Source of the DNA: Natronorubrum halalkaliphilum
GTDB lineage: Archaea; Halobacteriota; Halobacteria; Halobacteriales; Natrialbaceae
Assembly (NCBI RefSeq): GCF_009834785.1
Contig: NZ_WUYX01000023.1
Span: forward strand, 1-64,000
DNA: 64,000 nt
Direction: 5' to 3'
Shown here: piece after piece, positions 34,399-43,613 of the stretch
Numbering within the stretch: the stretch's first letter is position 1
Layout: the number at the start of each line of letters is the position of its first letter
Made by a program: the position numbers and the translations under genes
The notes under the pieces: generated by a model
The model's database searches: none
What the model saw: only the letters and a program-made list of their open reading frames with translations
Told to the model about the DNA's origin: nothing

Positions 34399-34414
34399 CC
34401 GCCGCGAGCGGCGG
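34399..34414. terminator. GC-rich hairpin 3' of rpl40e
   Basis: CCGCCG-CGAG-CGGCGG forms a perfect 6-bp stem with a four-base loop, 15 bp beyond the L40e stop codon. No T-run follows, so its action as terminator is uncertain. Confidence 0.4.
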
Positions 34415-34429
34415 TGTCGGAGACGGAGA

Positions 34430-34579
34430 TTATGCCGCGCGGGGCTCTTTCGCTTTCGGGCGAAGCTTCCCGTAGCCGCACTTGCGGCAGCTGTCGGCGT
34501 CTTTCGAATTGCGAGCGTTACAGCGCATGCAGATCATTTTCTCGAGCGTTCGTTTCTCGGCGGCGTCGAAACTGGCCAT
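34430..34579 (-). CDS. rpl40e: Large-subunit ribosomal protein L40e
   Basis: This 49-residue zinc-binding ribosomal protein reads [20 protein letters not shown] and then [20 protein letters not shown], finishing PKAKEPRAA. Four Cys residues (C17, C20, C31, C34) form the C4 zinc finger of eL40. The length and sequence match archaeal L40e closely. It is on the minus strand 3' of tsr3, with palindromic element C between them; both genes serve ribosome assembly. Confidence 0.96.
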   Translation of the reverse strand: MASFDAAEKRTLEKMICMRCNARNSKDADSCRKCGYGKLRPKAKEPRAA

Positions 34580-34710
34580 ACCGGTCCGTTTGGCCGTGGT
34601 GCATTTAACCGCTGTGATTGTGCCCCCTGACGGGATTGACCGTGACCGAGAGAACGACCGCCGTCTCCTCGCGGCGGTCGTCGGTAGGCCAATCAGTGCT
34701 CGAGCCAGTC

Positions 34711-34793
34711 ATACGGTTTACTGTAGTCAATTACCGCCGATCGCCAGAACGGGGTCGGAAATCGGCGGTAGATAGTTACAGCAATCAGTATCA
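34711..34793 (-). repeat. Stop-anchored palindromic element, copy C
   Basis: On the minus strand it starts TGATACTGATTGCTGTAAC, where TGA is the tsr3 stop codon, and ends TACAGTAAACCGTATGAC. The inner arms are ACCGCCGATTTCC and GGCGATCGGCGGT, less perfect than in copies A, B and D. Confidence 0.88.
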
Positions 34794-35294
34794 CTCCTCG
34801 TCAGCCAGATAGTCCTCCTGTACCGCGACGACCTCGCTCGAGTCCGTACACTCGCTGTACCGGCGAAGTGGCTCCTCGTTGAGCGTGAGAAACGTCTCTC
34901 CCCATCGGAACGGCTCGAGAATCGCCTCGGCGCGCCCGCGTTCGCCGAAAATACAGAGCGCACTGGCCAGCGCCTCGACGGTCGTCAGCTGGAACGGCCG
35001 ACCGTAGTTAACGGGATTGGCGGCGACGAGAAAGGGGAGTGCTCGATGGACGCCGTTCATCTTGAACGACGCTTCCTCGGCGGATTCCCAAGAGCAATCC
35101 AGTGCGACGAGCGTTCCCAGCCCGTCCTCGGCGTCGGCCGGCGAGAGCGCCTGCTCGGCGTGGGGGTTGAGGACGACGCCGTAGGGGACCTGCCCCATTG
35201 TGCGATAGAGGGTCGCCTCGTCGAACTTCTCGAGGCGACGCGCGGTGCACTTGTCGGGGTCGTCGTCGCCCTCGTAGTAGATGTGACACTCCAC
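34791..35294 (-). CDS. tsr3: Tsr3-type 16S rRNA aminocarboxypropyltransferase (DUF367)
   Basis: Tsr3 moves the aminocarboxypropyl group from SAM to a modified uridine of small-subunit rRNA. This 167-residue protein has the DUF367 features: [20 protein letters not shown] at the start, [15 protein letters not shown], the [14 protein letters not shown] core and [20 protein letters not shown] followed by [15 protein letters not shown] 35294 is the likely start: the family begins there and a TATA box TTTTTATATGG lies about 24 bp upstream, implying a leaderless mRNA. A longer reading from 35333 would run through that promoter. Confidence 0.9.
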   Translation of the reverse strand: MECHIYYEGDDDPDKCTARRLEKFDEATLYRTMGQVPYGVVLNPHAEQALSPADAEDGLGTLVALDCSWESAEEASFKMNGVHRALPFLVAANPVNYGRPFQLTTVEALASALCIFGERGRAEAILEPFRWGETFLTLNEEPLRRYSECTDSSEVVAVQEDYLADEE

Positions 35295-35312
35295 AGCTGC
35301 CAACTGTCTCCC

Positions 35313-35323
35313 CCATATAAAAA
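35313..35323 (-). promoter_or_regulatory. TATA box of tsr3
   Basis: TTTTTATATGG on the minus strand centres about 24 bp before the GTG at 35294, the spacing for leaderless archaeal transcription. Confidence 0.6.
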
Positions 35324-35423
35324 CAGTTCGCATATGTAGGATGTTCGACTATATCGACAATATAATAATCCGGTGTATAGGCGGGATAGAACCCTCGTTT
35401 CCAATATCTAAAGGTAATACCTA

Positions 35424-35462
35424 GGTGATACTGTTATTCACCAACCACAATAGATTTATATA
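35424..35462 (+). promoter_or_regulatory. Promoter and candidate operator of the dpp operon
   Basis: GGTGA-N9-TCACC (35424-35442) is an inverted repeat lying just upstream of the TATA-like TTTATATA (35455-35462). The ATG is at 35490. An AGGTAATACCT near-palindrome precedes it at 35412-35422. Confidence 0.5.
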
Positions 35463-35489
35463 GTGTTAGTTAGAGGTACTGGTGTACAA

Positions 35490-37154
35490 ATGCCGGATGA
35501 TATCACGACGCGGAGATCGGTGCTGAAGGGTGCAGGGGTTGCTGGAGTTACAGGACTTACCGTAAGCCTCGCTGGCTGTACTGGCGATGGAGATGATTCG
35601 GATGTTGAGGGTGCAGACGAGATAGCCGACGAAGTGCCGGAAATCCATCTCGTCGCACCGACGGCCGGAACGAATCCGTTCCGAAACGAACTCGCCTCGA
35701 TCGTCGCCGAAAACTGGGAAGAGATCGGTTTCGATGTTGACCTCGAGGAACTCCAGTTCGGTGCACACGTCGATCAGGTTGTCGTCCAGCAGGATTACGA
35801 CGCGTCGCTGCTCGGGTGGGGCGGAACGCCGGAGCGGATCGACCCCCACACGTTCATCTACGATATGCACCACTCCGACAACACGCAGGAGGGTGGCCGG
35901 AACACGCCGGGGTACGCGAACGACGAGTACGACGAACTGGCCGAGTTGCAGGTGACGCAGGTCGACGAAGACGAACGTCAACAGACCGTCTACGAGGCCC
36001 AGGAGATTATCGCCGAGGATCAGCCGCGTACGTACATCGCCAACGAGGGCGGGTACCATCCGTACGCAAGCGCCCGCGTCACCGACGTCGACCCGACGCT
36101 CGGTGAAGGGCTCAACTCGTTCTGGAACATGACGTCGGCGACTCCAACCGACGACGATACGGTTCGCTTTGGATATCCCTCCGAGATTATCTCGCTGAAT
36201 CCGATGCAGGATCTGGCGACGCCGGATCGCCAATTCGTCCGCCTCATTTACGATCAGTTGTACCGCATCGGCCCGGACGGTTTCCCACAGCCGTGGCTCG
36301 CCACGGACGATCCGGAGATCGAAGACGACGGTATGACCTACACGGTCGAGATCCGAGACGATCTCACCTTCCACGACGGCGAAGATCTCACCATCGACGA
36401 CGTCGAATTCACCTACAACCTGTACGCCGACTCGCCGACCTACAGCGGTCTCGTCGAAATCATCGACGAAATCGACACCTCGGGCAACGAGATCACGTTC
36501 CACCTCGAGGAACAGTATGCACCGTTCACGGCGAACGTTCTCGGACAGGTGTACATCTTCCCGGAACACATCTGGGGCGATGTCGGCCCGGACGAACTCG
36601 CGGACTTCGAGGACGAGAACTGGGTCGGAAGCGGTCCGTTCCAGTTCCGCGACTGGGAGCGCCAGGCCGAACTGCAACTCGAGGCGTTCGACGACCACTT
36701 CGAAACGCCAAACGCCGACAACTTCATCCGCATCCCGGGGGCCGACACCGCACAGCTGGTCAACGACCTCGAGGCCGGCCAGATCGACATGGTCGGCGCA
36801 GTCCCACAGCCGACGGCGGTCGACCGCGTCAGAGACGACGACGACCTCGACCTCGCCGAGTTCGAGGCTATCGGCTACGCGATGATCGAGTACAACATGC
36901 GCAACGAGCCACTCGACGACCGCCACATCCGGCGGGCGCTCTCCTACGGCGTGCCGAAAGAGGAGTACGTCGAGTTCATCCGCGACGGCATGGGAACGGT
37001 GACCCACACGACGATCTCCGAGCACAACGAGTTCTGGCACAACCCTGACGTCGAAGAGTTCTACGAGGACCTCGAGGCTGCACGACAGGAACTGGCCGAC
37101 GGCGGCTACGGATGGGACGGCGATGGGCGCCTTCACTACGGCGCCGACCAGTAG
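35490..37154 (+). CDS. dppA: Peptide ABC transporter substrate-binding lipoprotein, circularly permuted
   Basis: This 554-residue SBP family 5 protein has a Tat signal (TTRRSVLKGAG) and lipobox SLAGC, lipid on Cys30. Residues about 52-200 (NPFRNELASIVAENWEEIGF, DASLLGWGGTPERIDPHTF, QQTVYEAQEIIAEDQPRTYI) correspond to the C-terminal part of DppA-like proteins. Residues about 222-550 (VRFGYPSEIISLNPMQDLAT, YTVEIRDDLTFHDGEDLTID, GSGPFQFRDWERQ, LDDRHIRRALSYGVPKEEYV) correspond to the normal N-terminal and middle parts. The protein ends GYGWDGDGRLHYGADQ where a normal family member would enter the C-terminal segment. The order is thus circularly permuted. It should capture oligopeptides or similar solutes outside the cell and pass them to the permeases encoded next. 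Confidence 0.88.
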   Translation: MPDDITTRRSVLKGAGVAGVTGLTVSLAGCTGDGDDSDVEGADEIADEVPEIHLVAPTAGTNPFRNELASIVAENWEEIGFDVDLEELQFGAHVDQVVVQQDYDASLLGWGGTPERIDPHTFIYDMHHSDNTQEGGRNTPGYANDEYDELAELQVTQVDEDERQQTVYEAQEIIAEDQPRTYIANEGGYHPYASARVTDVDPTLGEGLNSFWNMTSATPTDDDTVRFGYPSEIISLNPMQDLATPDRQFVRLIYDQLYRIGPDGFPQPWLATDDPEIEDDGMTYTVEIRDDLTFHDGEDLTIDDVEFTYNLYADSPTYSGLVEIIDEIDTSGNEITFHLEEQYAPFTANVLGQVYIFPEHIWGDVGPDELADFEDENWVGSGPFQFRDWERQAELQLEAFDDHFETPNADNFIRIPGADTAQLVNDLEAGQIDMVGAVPQPTAVDRVRDDDDLDLAEFEAIGYAMIEYNMRNEPLDDRHIRRALSYGVPKEEYVEFIRDGMGTVTHTTISEHNEFWHNPDVEEFYEDLEAARQELADGGYGWDGDGRLHYGADQ

Positions 37155-37230
37155 TCAACCGACGTTCCCTCCACTAACGTGTTTAATGCAAACATATGAT
37201 ACTCACTAGAGACATGGGGTGTAGCGATCG

Positions 37231-38211
37231 ATGGGGCTAAGGGCGTACGTCGTCCGACGGGTGCTCCAGCTTATCGTCACCTTCTGGGCCTTCTTTACGA
37301 TTCTGTTCGTTCTGTTCCGGATGATGCCCGGTGATCCGACGTCGATGTTTATCATGGACGGCATGACGCCGGAACAACGCGAACAGCGGATTGCAGAGCT
37401 CGGATTGAACGAACCGCTGCACGTTCAGTACGTCGAGTACGCTCGACAACTGCTTCGCGGCGACTTCGGACAGTCGTTCATCTATCGCGACCCGGTTATC
37501 GACATCATCGCCGTTCGCTTTATGAACACGATCGTCCTGATGGGGACGGCGCTCCTCTTTGCCTACCTCATCGGGATCACGTTCGGTGCGATCATGGGCT
37601 GGTGGCGCGACTCGAGGTTCGAACGCGGCGGAATCATCGTCACGCTAGTCGCCCGCTCGTCGCCGGAGTTCTGGGTGGGGATCGTTCTCCTGTCGGTGTT
37701 CGTCTTCTGGCTCGGCTGGTTCCCCTCGAGTGGGATGCGCACGACCGGAGGCGAACTCGGCGGCAACTTCGCCGCCAGATACGGCTCGGTGGACTTCCTG
37801 CGACACCTGTTCCTCCCGGCGCTGACGGGAGCGATCGCCTATCTGGCGACGCCGACGCTGTTGATGCGCTCGACGATGCTCGACGTGCTCAACGCCGACT
37901 TCATCGAGATCAAGAAAGCGGAGGGGCTGCCCGAGCGGACGGTGTTGTTCAAACACGCCGCTCGGAATTCGGTGCTTCCGCTCGTGACGGTTATGGCGAT
38001 CGCTACCGGCTCCGCGATGGGTGGCTCGGTCGTCATCGAGACGGTTTTCAACTGGCCCGGAATGGGCCGAGAGATGGTGAATGCGGTAAACAACAACGAC
38101 TATCCGCTGGCGATGGCGGCGTTCTTCCTCATGGGATCGGTCGTGATCATCATGAACTTCGTCGCTGACCTCGCGTACGTATATCTCGATCCGAGGGTGG
38201 AATACGAATGA
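37231..38211 (+). CDS. dppB: Peptide ABC transporter permease, DppB type
   Basis: This 326-residue membrane protein has the DppB N terminus (YVVRRVLQLIVTFWAFFTIL, FRMMPGDPT) and six helices. The cytoplasmic EAA loop is DFIEIKKAEGLPERTVLFKH (about 222-241), which docks onto the ATPases. Its last helices end in VYLDPRVEYE, standard for the family. Its stop overlaps the start of the dppC gene by 4 bp (ATGA), so the operon is translationally coupled. Confidence 0.93.
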   Translation: MGLRAYVVRRVLQLIVTFWAFFTILFVLFRMMPGDPTSMFIMDGMTPEQREQRIAELGLNEPLHVQYVEYARQLLRGDFGQSFIYRDPVIDIIAVRFMNTIVLMGTALLFAYLIGITFGAIMGWWRDSRFERGGIIVTLVARSSPEFWVGIVLLSVFVFWLGWFPSSGMRTTGGELGGNFAARYGSVDFLRHLFLPALTGAIAYLATPTLLMRSTMLDVLNADFIEIKKAEGLPERTVLFKHAARNSVLPLVTVMAIATGSAMGGSVVIETVFNWPGMGREMVNAVNNNDYPLAMAAFFLMGSVVIIMNFVADLAYVYLDPRVEYE

Positions 38212-39143
38212 GCACCGAACGAACGTCTCCGACCGACAGGACAGAAACCGACGGCGGTACCCTCGAGTTCATCCGCTCGAAACTCGAGATCTTCGAGGGT
38301 GACAGGCTCGGCCAGATCGGACTGGGTATCCTGTGCTCGTTCATCCTTATCGGCATCTTCGCTCGGCCGTACACGATCGACTTCCTCAACCTGACGATTC
38401 CGGGGCTGGCACCCCACGATCCGGCTGAACGAGCTGTCGGCGGCCGACTCGAATCTCCGTCGGGCGCTCACCCGCTCGGGACGACCCACATGGGTCGAGA
38501 CGTGCTCTCGCAACTGATCGCCGGTACCCGCGTGACGCTGATCGTCGGCAGTCTCGCGGCGTTCATGGCCGTCTTCATCGGGACGAACGTTGGCCTTATC
38601 AGCGCCTACTTCGGCGGCTGGGTCGACGACGTGCTGATGCGGATTACTGATATCGTCTACGGTGTGCCGTTTCTCCCGTTCGCGATCGTTCTCGTGGCGA
38701 TTCTGGGCAGCAGCATCGTCAACATCATCGTCGCAATCGTGTTGATCCTGTGGCGATCGACGGCACGGGTGATCCGCGCGCAAGTATTGAGCCACAAACA
38801 GCGGCCATACGTCGAGAGCGCACAGGCCATCGGGGCTAGCCACACGCGAATCATGTACCGCCACATCCTGCCGAACGTGTTGCCACTTACGTTCCTGTAT
38901 GCGGCCTTCGCGGTCGCGTGGGCGGTCATCGCCGAGGCGAGTCTCTCGTTCCTCGGGTTCGGTGACCCGAACATGCTCTCGTGGGGAGAGATGATCTACA
39001 ACGTCTACACCGCAAACGCCATCCGCGAGGCCTGGTGGTGGGTCTTCCCACCTGGCATCTGCATCATGCTGTTCGTGATGTCGGTGTTCTTCATCGGCCG
39101 TACCCTCGAAAAAGAGGTTAATCCCGAACTCCAACATCAATAA
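38208..39143 (+). CDS. dppC: Peptide ABC transporter permease, DppC type
   Basis: This 311-residue permease has the long DppC N-terminal extension (about 1-40), helix 1, an extracellular loop with HPLGTTHMGRDVLSQLIAGT (about 86-105), and five further helices. The EAA loop is YVESAQAIGASHTRIMYRHI (about 203-222). SLSFLGFGDPNMLSWGEMIY is a typical late-helix stretch. It overlaps dppB by 4 bp and dppD by 1 bp. Confidence 0.93.
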   Translation: MSTERTSPTDRTETDGGTLEFIRSKLEIFEGDRLGQIGLGILCSFILIGIFARPYTIDFLNLTIPGLAPHDPAERAVGGRLESPSGAHPLGTTHMGRDVLSQLIAGTRVTLIVGSLAAFMAVFIGTNVGLISAYFGGWVDDVLMRITDIVYGVPFLPFAIVLVAILGSSIVNIIVAIVLILWRSTARVIRAQVLSHKQRPYVESAQAIGASHTRIMYRHILPNVLPLTFLYAAFAVAWAVIAEASLSFLGFGDPNMLSWGEMIYNVYTANAIREAWWWVFPPGICIMLFVMSVFFIGRTLEKEVNPELQHQ

Positions 39144-40216
39144 TGACGCTACTCGATATCAACGGACTGAAGACGTACTATCGGGCCGACAACGGGTGGG
39201 TCCGAGCAACGGACGACGTTTCGCTGTCGATTGATCGCGGCGAGACCGTCGGGTTGGTCGGTGAAAGTGGCAGTGGCAAGACGACGCTTGCGAAATCGAT
39301 CATTCGGCTGCTATCGGACAACGCCGAGATCGTCGACGGCTCGATTAATTTCGACGGCACTGAAGTGACCGAACTCTCCGACAAAGAACTCCGTAAACAG
39401 ATCCGCTGGTCGGAGATTTCGATGATCCCACAGAACGCGATGAACGGGTTCGACCCGGTCTACACCGTCGGTCAACAGATCGTTCAGGTGATCCGTCATC
39501 ACGAGGACGGCACGTCAAAGAAAGAGGCTCGAGAACGGGCCCGCTCGCTGTTCGATGAACTCGGGATCGAACCCGACCGTGTGGATGACTATCCCCATCA
39601 GTTCTCCGGGGGGATGGCCCAGCGTGCGATGATCGCGCTCGCACTCGCGCTCTCGCCGTCGCTCGTGCTCGCGGACGAGCCGACGACGGCACTCGACGTC
39701 GTGATCCAGGATCGCATTCTGGATACGATCAAAGAGATGCAAGAAGAGCTGAACAGCGCGATGATCATGATCACTCACGATATGTCGGTCGTCAGCGAAA
39801 CCTGCGACCGCATCGCCGTGGTCTACGGCGGCCGAATCGTCGAAATTGCGGACACGGAGACGATCATCACCAACCCGCGTCATCCGTATACGCTCGGCCT
39901 CCGGAACGCGTTCCCGGACATCAACGATGACGATCAGGAACTCATCTCCATTCCGGGAACGCCGCCGGAACTCGTCGATCCTGGCGAGGGCTGTCGGTTT
40001 GCTCCTCGCTGTCCGTTCGCCGAACAGGAGTGTTGGGAGGAGACACCCGAGGCCGAATCGTACGGCGATGGCCACGCGGTCGAATGCCACCGCGCCGACG
40101 AGATCGACCATTTGCAGGAAGAAGCCGGAAAGAAAGAAACGTGGACCGAACAAGATCTCGGTCGACCGGAAGACTCCCAATCGGATCAGCCCGAAGAGGT
40201 GATGCTCGATGACTGA
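39143..40216 (+). CDS. dppD: Peptide ABC transporter ATPase, DppD type
   Basis: This 357-residue ATPase has Walker A GESGSGKTTL (about 39-48), the Q-loop at SMIPQNAMNGFDPV, the signature SGGMAQR (about 154-160) and Walker B LVLADEPTTALD (about 173-184), followed by the His switch ITHDMS. The C-terminal oligopeptide-transporter motif GCRFAPRCPFAEQECW carries Cys residues that in some family members hold a metal or FeS cluster. It overlaps dppC and dppF, showing tight coupling. Confidence 0.93.
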   Translation: MTLLDINGLKTYYRADNGWVRATDDVSLSIDRGETVGLVGESGSGKTTLAKSIIRLLSDNAEIVDGSINFDGTEVTELSDKELRKQIRWSEISMIPQNAMNGFDPVYTVGQQIVQVIRHHEDGTSKKEARERARSLFDELGIEPDRVDDYPHQFSGGMAQRAMIALALALSPSLVLADEPTTALDVVIQDRILDTIKEMQEELNSAMIMITHDMSVVSETCDRIAVVYGGRIVEIADTETIITNPRHPYTLGLRNAFPDINDDDQELISIPGTPPELVDPGEGCRFAPRCPFAEQECWEETPEAESYGDGHAVECHRADEIDHLQEEAGKKETWTEQDLGRPEDSQSDQPEEVMLDD

Positions 40217-41537
40217 CGCGCTCAAAATGGGGTCACGCACCGACCCGAACGAATCCTACAAACTGAGAGTCGAAAACCTCGAGAAACACTTCCCCGTCAA
40301 CACCGGGATCATCTCGCGTATCTTGCGCGGCGAGAGCAACCAGGCGGTCAAGGCCGTCGACGGCGTCTCGCTGGGGATTCGCGAGGGCGAGGCGTTCGGC
40401 CTCGCCGGCGAGTCCGGCTGCGGAAAGACGACACTCGGCAAGAGCGCCATCAGACTACTCGAGCCGACGAACGGGGAGATCTACTTCGACGACGAAGAGA
40501 TAACCAGCGCAAGCGGCAGCAAACTGAACCAGTTCCGTCGGGAAGCCCAGATCATTCACCAGGATCCGTACAAGTCGCTCAATCCGCGATTCACGGTCTA
40601 CGAATGGGTCAAGGAGCCACTCGACGTTCACGATATCGGCACGGCCGAGGAGCGAGACGCGCGGGTGTACGAAACCATCGAACAGGCCGGACTGCAGCCG
40701 GCTCACGCCTACGCCCACGAGTATCCGAGCGAACTGAGCGGTGGCGAACGCCAGCGCGTCGGTATCGCCAGAGCGCTGGCGCTCGAGCCGTCGTTCTTGT
40801 TGGCCGACGAACCGGCGAGTATGCTCGACGTCTCGATCAGGGCGAGCATTCTCGACCTGTTCAAGCGTCTGCAGACGGAGTTGGGGCTGACGGCAGTGTA
40901 CATCAGCCACGACCTCTCCCTGCTCAAGCACATGTGCGATCGGATCGGGATCATGTACCTCGGCGAACTGGTCGAGGTCGGTCCGGCAGACCAGATCATC
41001 AACGATCCGAAACACCCCTACACGCAGGCGCTGGTCTCCTCGGTGCCGCGGATCGATCCGACCGAAGAGCGAGAGCGAATCGAACTCGTCGGCGAGGTCC
41101 CCGACCCCGTCGACGTCCCGAGCGGCTGTCGGTTCCACCCGCGCTGTCCGAAACTCGTCCAGCCCGAGGGGTACGACATGGAACAAACTCACTGGCGGGC
41201 GGTTGCGAACTTCCGTCACGACCTGTTGCAGGATGACGTCACCCTCATCGACGAAGCGGAGGCGGAGACGCCCGATGCGATCCGCGACGCCTACGACATC
41301 CCATCGCAGCTATCGGACGGCGACGCCGAACGCGTCCTCTCGGACGCGTTGCAGACGGTAACGGGTGGCGACCGCGAGGAGGCTCGAGCGCGACTTGAGA
41401 CCGAGTTCGCGACGCCGTGTGAGCGCGGCGAGATCGAGACCTATCAGGTGACGCCGGACCAGACGGCAAAGTGCGTCCGGTACGACGAAAGTTCGCGGTA
41501 CGATGCCGACGGCGGCGGCACCATCGAGGGCGACTAA
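40209..41537 (+). CDS. dppF: Peptide ABC transporter ATPase, DppF type, with C-terminal extension
   Basis: This 442-residue ATPase has Walker [14 protein letters not shown], signature [15 protein letters not shown], Walker [13 protein letters not shown] and the His switch YISHDLS. The usual end, [18 protein letters not shown], comes at about residues 302-319. A further 110 acidic residues follow, containing [19 protein letters not shown] and a [19 protein letters not shown] segment. Such extensions occur in some haloarchaeal DppF proteins; the two Cys could matter for metal binding. Its TAA overlaps the stop of the convergent Rieske gene by 4 bp. Confidence 0.92.
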   Translation: MTDALKMGSRTDPNESYKLRVENLEKHFPVNTGIISRILRGESNQAVKAVDGVSLGIREGEAFGLAGESGCGKTTLGKSAIRLLEPTNGEIYFDDEEITSASGSKLNQFRREAQIIHQDPYKSLNPRFTVYEWVKEPLDVHDIGTAEERDARVYETIEQAGLQPAHAYAHEYPSELSGGERQRVGIARALALEPSFLLADEPASMLDVSIRASILDLFKRLQTELGLTAVYISHDLSLLKHMCDRIGIMYLGELVEVGPADQIINDPKHPYTQALVSSVPRIDPTEERERIELVGEVPDPVDVPSGCRFHPRCPKLVQPEGYDMEQTHWRAVANFRHDLLQDDVTLIDEAEAETPDAIRDAYDIPSQLSDGDAERVLSDALQTVTGGDREEARARLETEFATPCERGEIETYQVTPDQTAKCVRYDESSRYDADGGGTIEGD

Positions 41538-43438
41538 CGCTCCGTCGCTGTTTCGTCGTTTTCGTGGATGGTTTCCCCGCGATTCAGCCGTTCGGCGATG
41601 GTAAACGTCTGTTCTGCCTCGCGGCGAGTCGGGAACTGTGCGGCCATGTAGCGAGCCGTCGCGATGAGCGGGACGCGACGCCGGGACTCGAGATCGACCG
41701 CCGACTCGGTGGGTTCGGCTCCCGAGTCACCGCCTCCGTTCATCGACTCGCCGACCGCAGTTGCCGATTCGCCGCTTTCGCTCGCACGCGCTTCGGCGAG
41801 ATCGAACTGTCGGAACGCCGCCTCGAGATTCTGGAGCGTGTGGAAGCCGGCGTCCTCGCGCAGTAGTCCGTGACCCAGCGTTCGCTTCAGCGCGTCGGGA
41901 TCGCCGCCGCAGTCGAGGAATTCGGTGACCAGTTGCCCGGCCTCGTCCACCTCGCCCTCGGTGTCGAACGTCTCCAGAACGTTCTCGAGGATCGACTCCG
42001 GATCGCGTCCGGTATCGTTGTCGCCGGGTTCGGGAATCGGCGCGGGCGGCGTGTTGAGGAACCGATCGAGGTAGACGTTGAGGGCGGCGTCGAAGACGCC
42101 TCGATAGAGTTCGACCGCTTCCGTCCGCCGCGTCGACTGGTGGACGGCGTTCGCGTATGTGAACGTGTGGTGGACGGTGTTCCAGTCGCTGAACTCGTTT
42201 GCGGTGCCGAACTGGGCGACGCGCGTAGCCGCGGCGTGGGTCACTTCGGCGGCGAGTGCCTCGCTCGTTGCCCCTTCGCGAACGGCGTCGGCGAGCGCGT
42301 CGACGATATCCTCGGGGTCGTCCGCGAGCAGGGTTTCCTGCAACTCGCCGGGCGGCGACCAGGAGTTCCCGGCGCCCTCGGCAGCGAGTTCCTCGAGGCC
42401 ACTCGTTTCCGTGACGTCGCCGCCGTAGACGTCCTCGAGCAGGACGACGAGATCGATCGGCTGTCGCCACGACGATCGTTCGTCGCTGCGACTGGCGGTC
42501 ACGAGCGGTTCGACGAGACTCGATACGGTTTCTTCGGCGTGGTCCCAACCCACGTGCTCGAGGATCTCGAAGGCCGTGTTCGCAAAGTCGAGAACGTGGC
42601 CGGTCGAGAGGTACGGGTGGTCGGTCGCGGCGGCGAACAGCAACTCCGCGACCTCGGCTTCCGAACGACCCGAGGCGATCGCGGTGCGGAGACAGCGCTC
42701 GGCCCCGTCGCGGTCGCGCACCTCGACACAGTCCCGGAACCACGATTTCAGCCGATCGAACGCGACGTCGTCCGTCGAGAACGACGGCTGCTCGAAGTTC
42801 GGCGGTTCGCCCGCACAGTCGTCGCCAACGTGGCGAACGCCGGTGTACAGCGCCCGTTTTCGGTCCTGTGGCTCGAGGTCGTCGATCACGTTCGCCAGAC
42901 AGCCCAGAATCGTGAGACCGGGCCCCCATCCCGACTCCCGGTACCGGGTGCCGAACGCGAGGGCCGTCGCCATCGGCTCTCGGTAGTCGACGCCGGCGTC
43001 AAGCAACCCGCCCGTCGATTTCGCGACGACGAGTCGCAGGTTCTCCTCGAGTCCCGTCTCGAGGCGGTCGGCCCAGTGCTCGGCGGGCGGCAACTCTCGG
43101 GTCGGGGACGGGTTCACGTGGACGGTGCCGTCCCGGATTTCGGTGGGATACGTCTGCACGTCGTCGGCCCACGGATCGAACGTGTCGCCACAGGAGAGTT
43201 CGAAGCGCGCGTGGTGCCAGTGACAGGTCAGGATGCCGTCGTCGACGGTTCCCTCGACCAGCGGAAACCCCATGTGTGGACAGCGGTTGTTCACGGCCCG
43301 GACCTCGCCCTCGTGGTAGAAGACGGCCAGCGGCGTGCCGTCGACGCTCGTTAACTCCCGTCCCGATTCCTCGAGGTCGGCGAGCGGGACGACCGGTCGA
43401 AATTCGCCTTCACGTTCGCTTTCGTCTGTCGTCGACAT
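41534..43438 (-). CDS. Rieske [2Fe-2S] domain protein with long helical C-terminal region
   Basis: This 634-residue protein has an N-terminal Rieske domain (about 12-105): CPHMGFPL and CHWHHARF supply the two Cys and two His ligands (C53, H55, C72, H75). The remaining 500 residues are mainly helical and soluble with repeated Asp-rich segments such as GWGPGLTILGCLANVIDDL and NEFSDWNTVHHTFTYANAVH. No oxygenase iron site is evident, so it is not a standard ring-hydroxylating enzyme. It may pass electrons to a large helical partner domain. ATG 43438 is preferred over ATG 43459, which adds seven residues. Confidence 0.8.
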   Translation of the reverse strand: MSTTDESEREGEFRPVVPLADLEESGRELTSVDGTPLAVFYHEGEVRAVNNRCPHMGFPLVEGTVDDGILTCHWHHARFELSCGDTFDPWADDVQTYPTEIRDGTVHVNPSPTRELPPAEHWADRLETGLEENLRLVVAKSTGGLLDAGVDYREPMATALAFGTRYRESGWGPGLTILGCLANVIDDLEPQDRKRALYTGVRHVGDDCAGEPPNFEQPSFSTDDVAFDRLKSWFRDCVEVRDRDGAERCLRTAIASGRSEAEVAELLFAAATDHPYLSTGHVLDFANTAFEILEHVGWDHAEETVSSLVEPLVTASRSDERSSWRQPIDLVVLLEDVYGGDVTETSGLEELAAEGAGNSWSPPGELQETLLADDPEDIVDALADAVREGATSEALAAEVTHAAATRVAQFGTANEFSDWNTVHHTFTYANAVHQSTRRTEAVELYRGVFDAALNVYLDRFLNTPPAPIPEPGDNDTGRDPESILENVLETFDTEGEVDEAGQLVTEFLDCGGDPDALKRTLGHGLLREDAGFHTLQNLEAAFRQFDLAEARASESGESATAVGESMNGGGDSGAEPTESAVDLESRRRVPLIATARYMAAQFPTRREAEQTFTIAERLNRGETIHENDETATER

Positions 43439-43613
43439 ACGCCAACTATTGTCAAACATACGTGTAAGCGTTCGCTGAACTCGATTATTGTAAAATCTAT
43501 AATATGTGTTCGAGAACGGCCCTCGACACTCCCATCGAATCCCATCGAGGGTTCGAGCGGACCACAGCCGTTCGGAGTGGCACGTTTTTGCCGTTCGCGA
43601 CGAAACGTCGGGT

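Noticed and set aside
35466-37136. A 556-codon open frame antisense to the binding-protein gene
   Set aside because: It mirrors the real gene in a GC-rich frame; its protein has no domain and the sense strand has Tat, lipobox and family motifs.
41870-43354. A 494-codon open frame antisense to the Rieske gene
   Set aside because: The Rieske Cys/His motifs and acidic composition lie on the other strand; this frame is a high-GC shadow.
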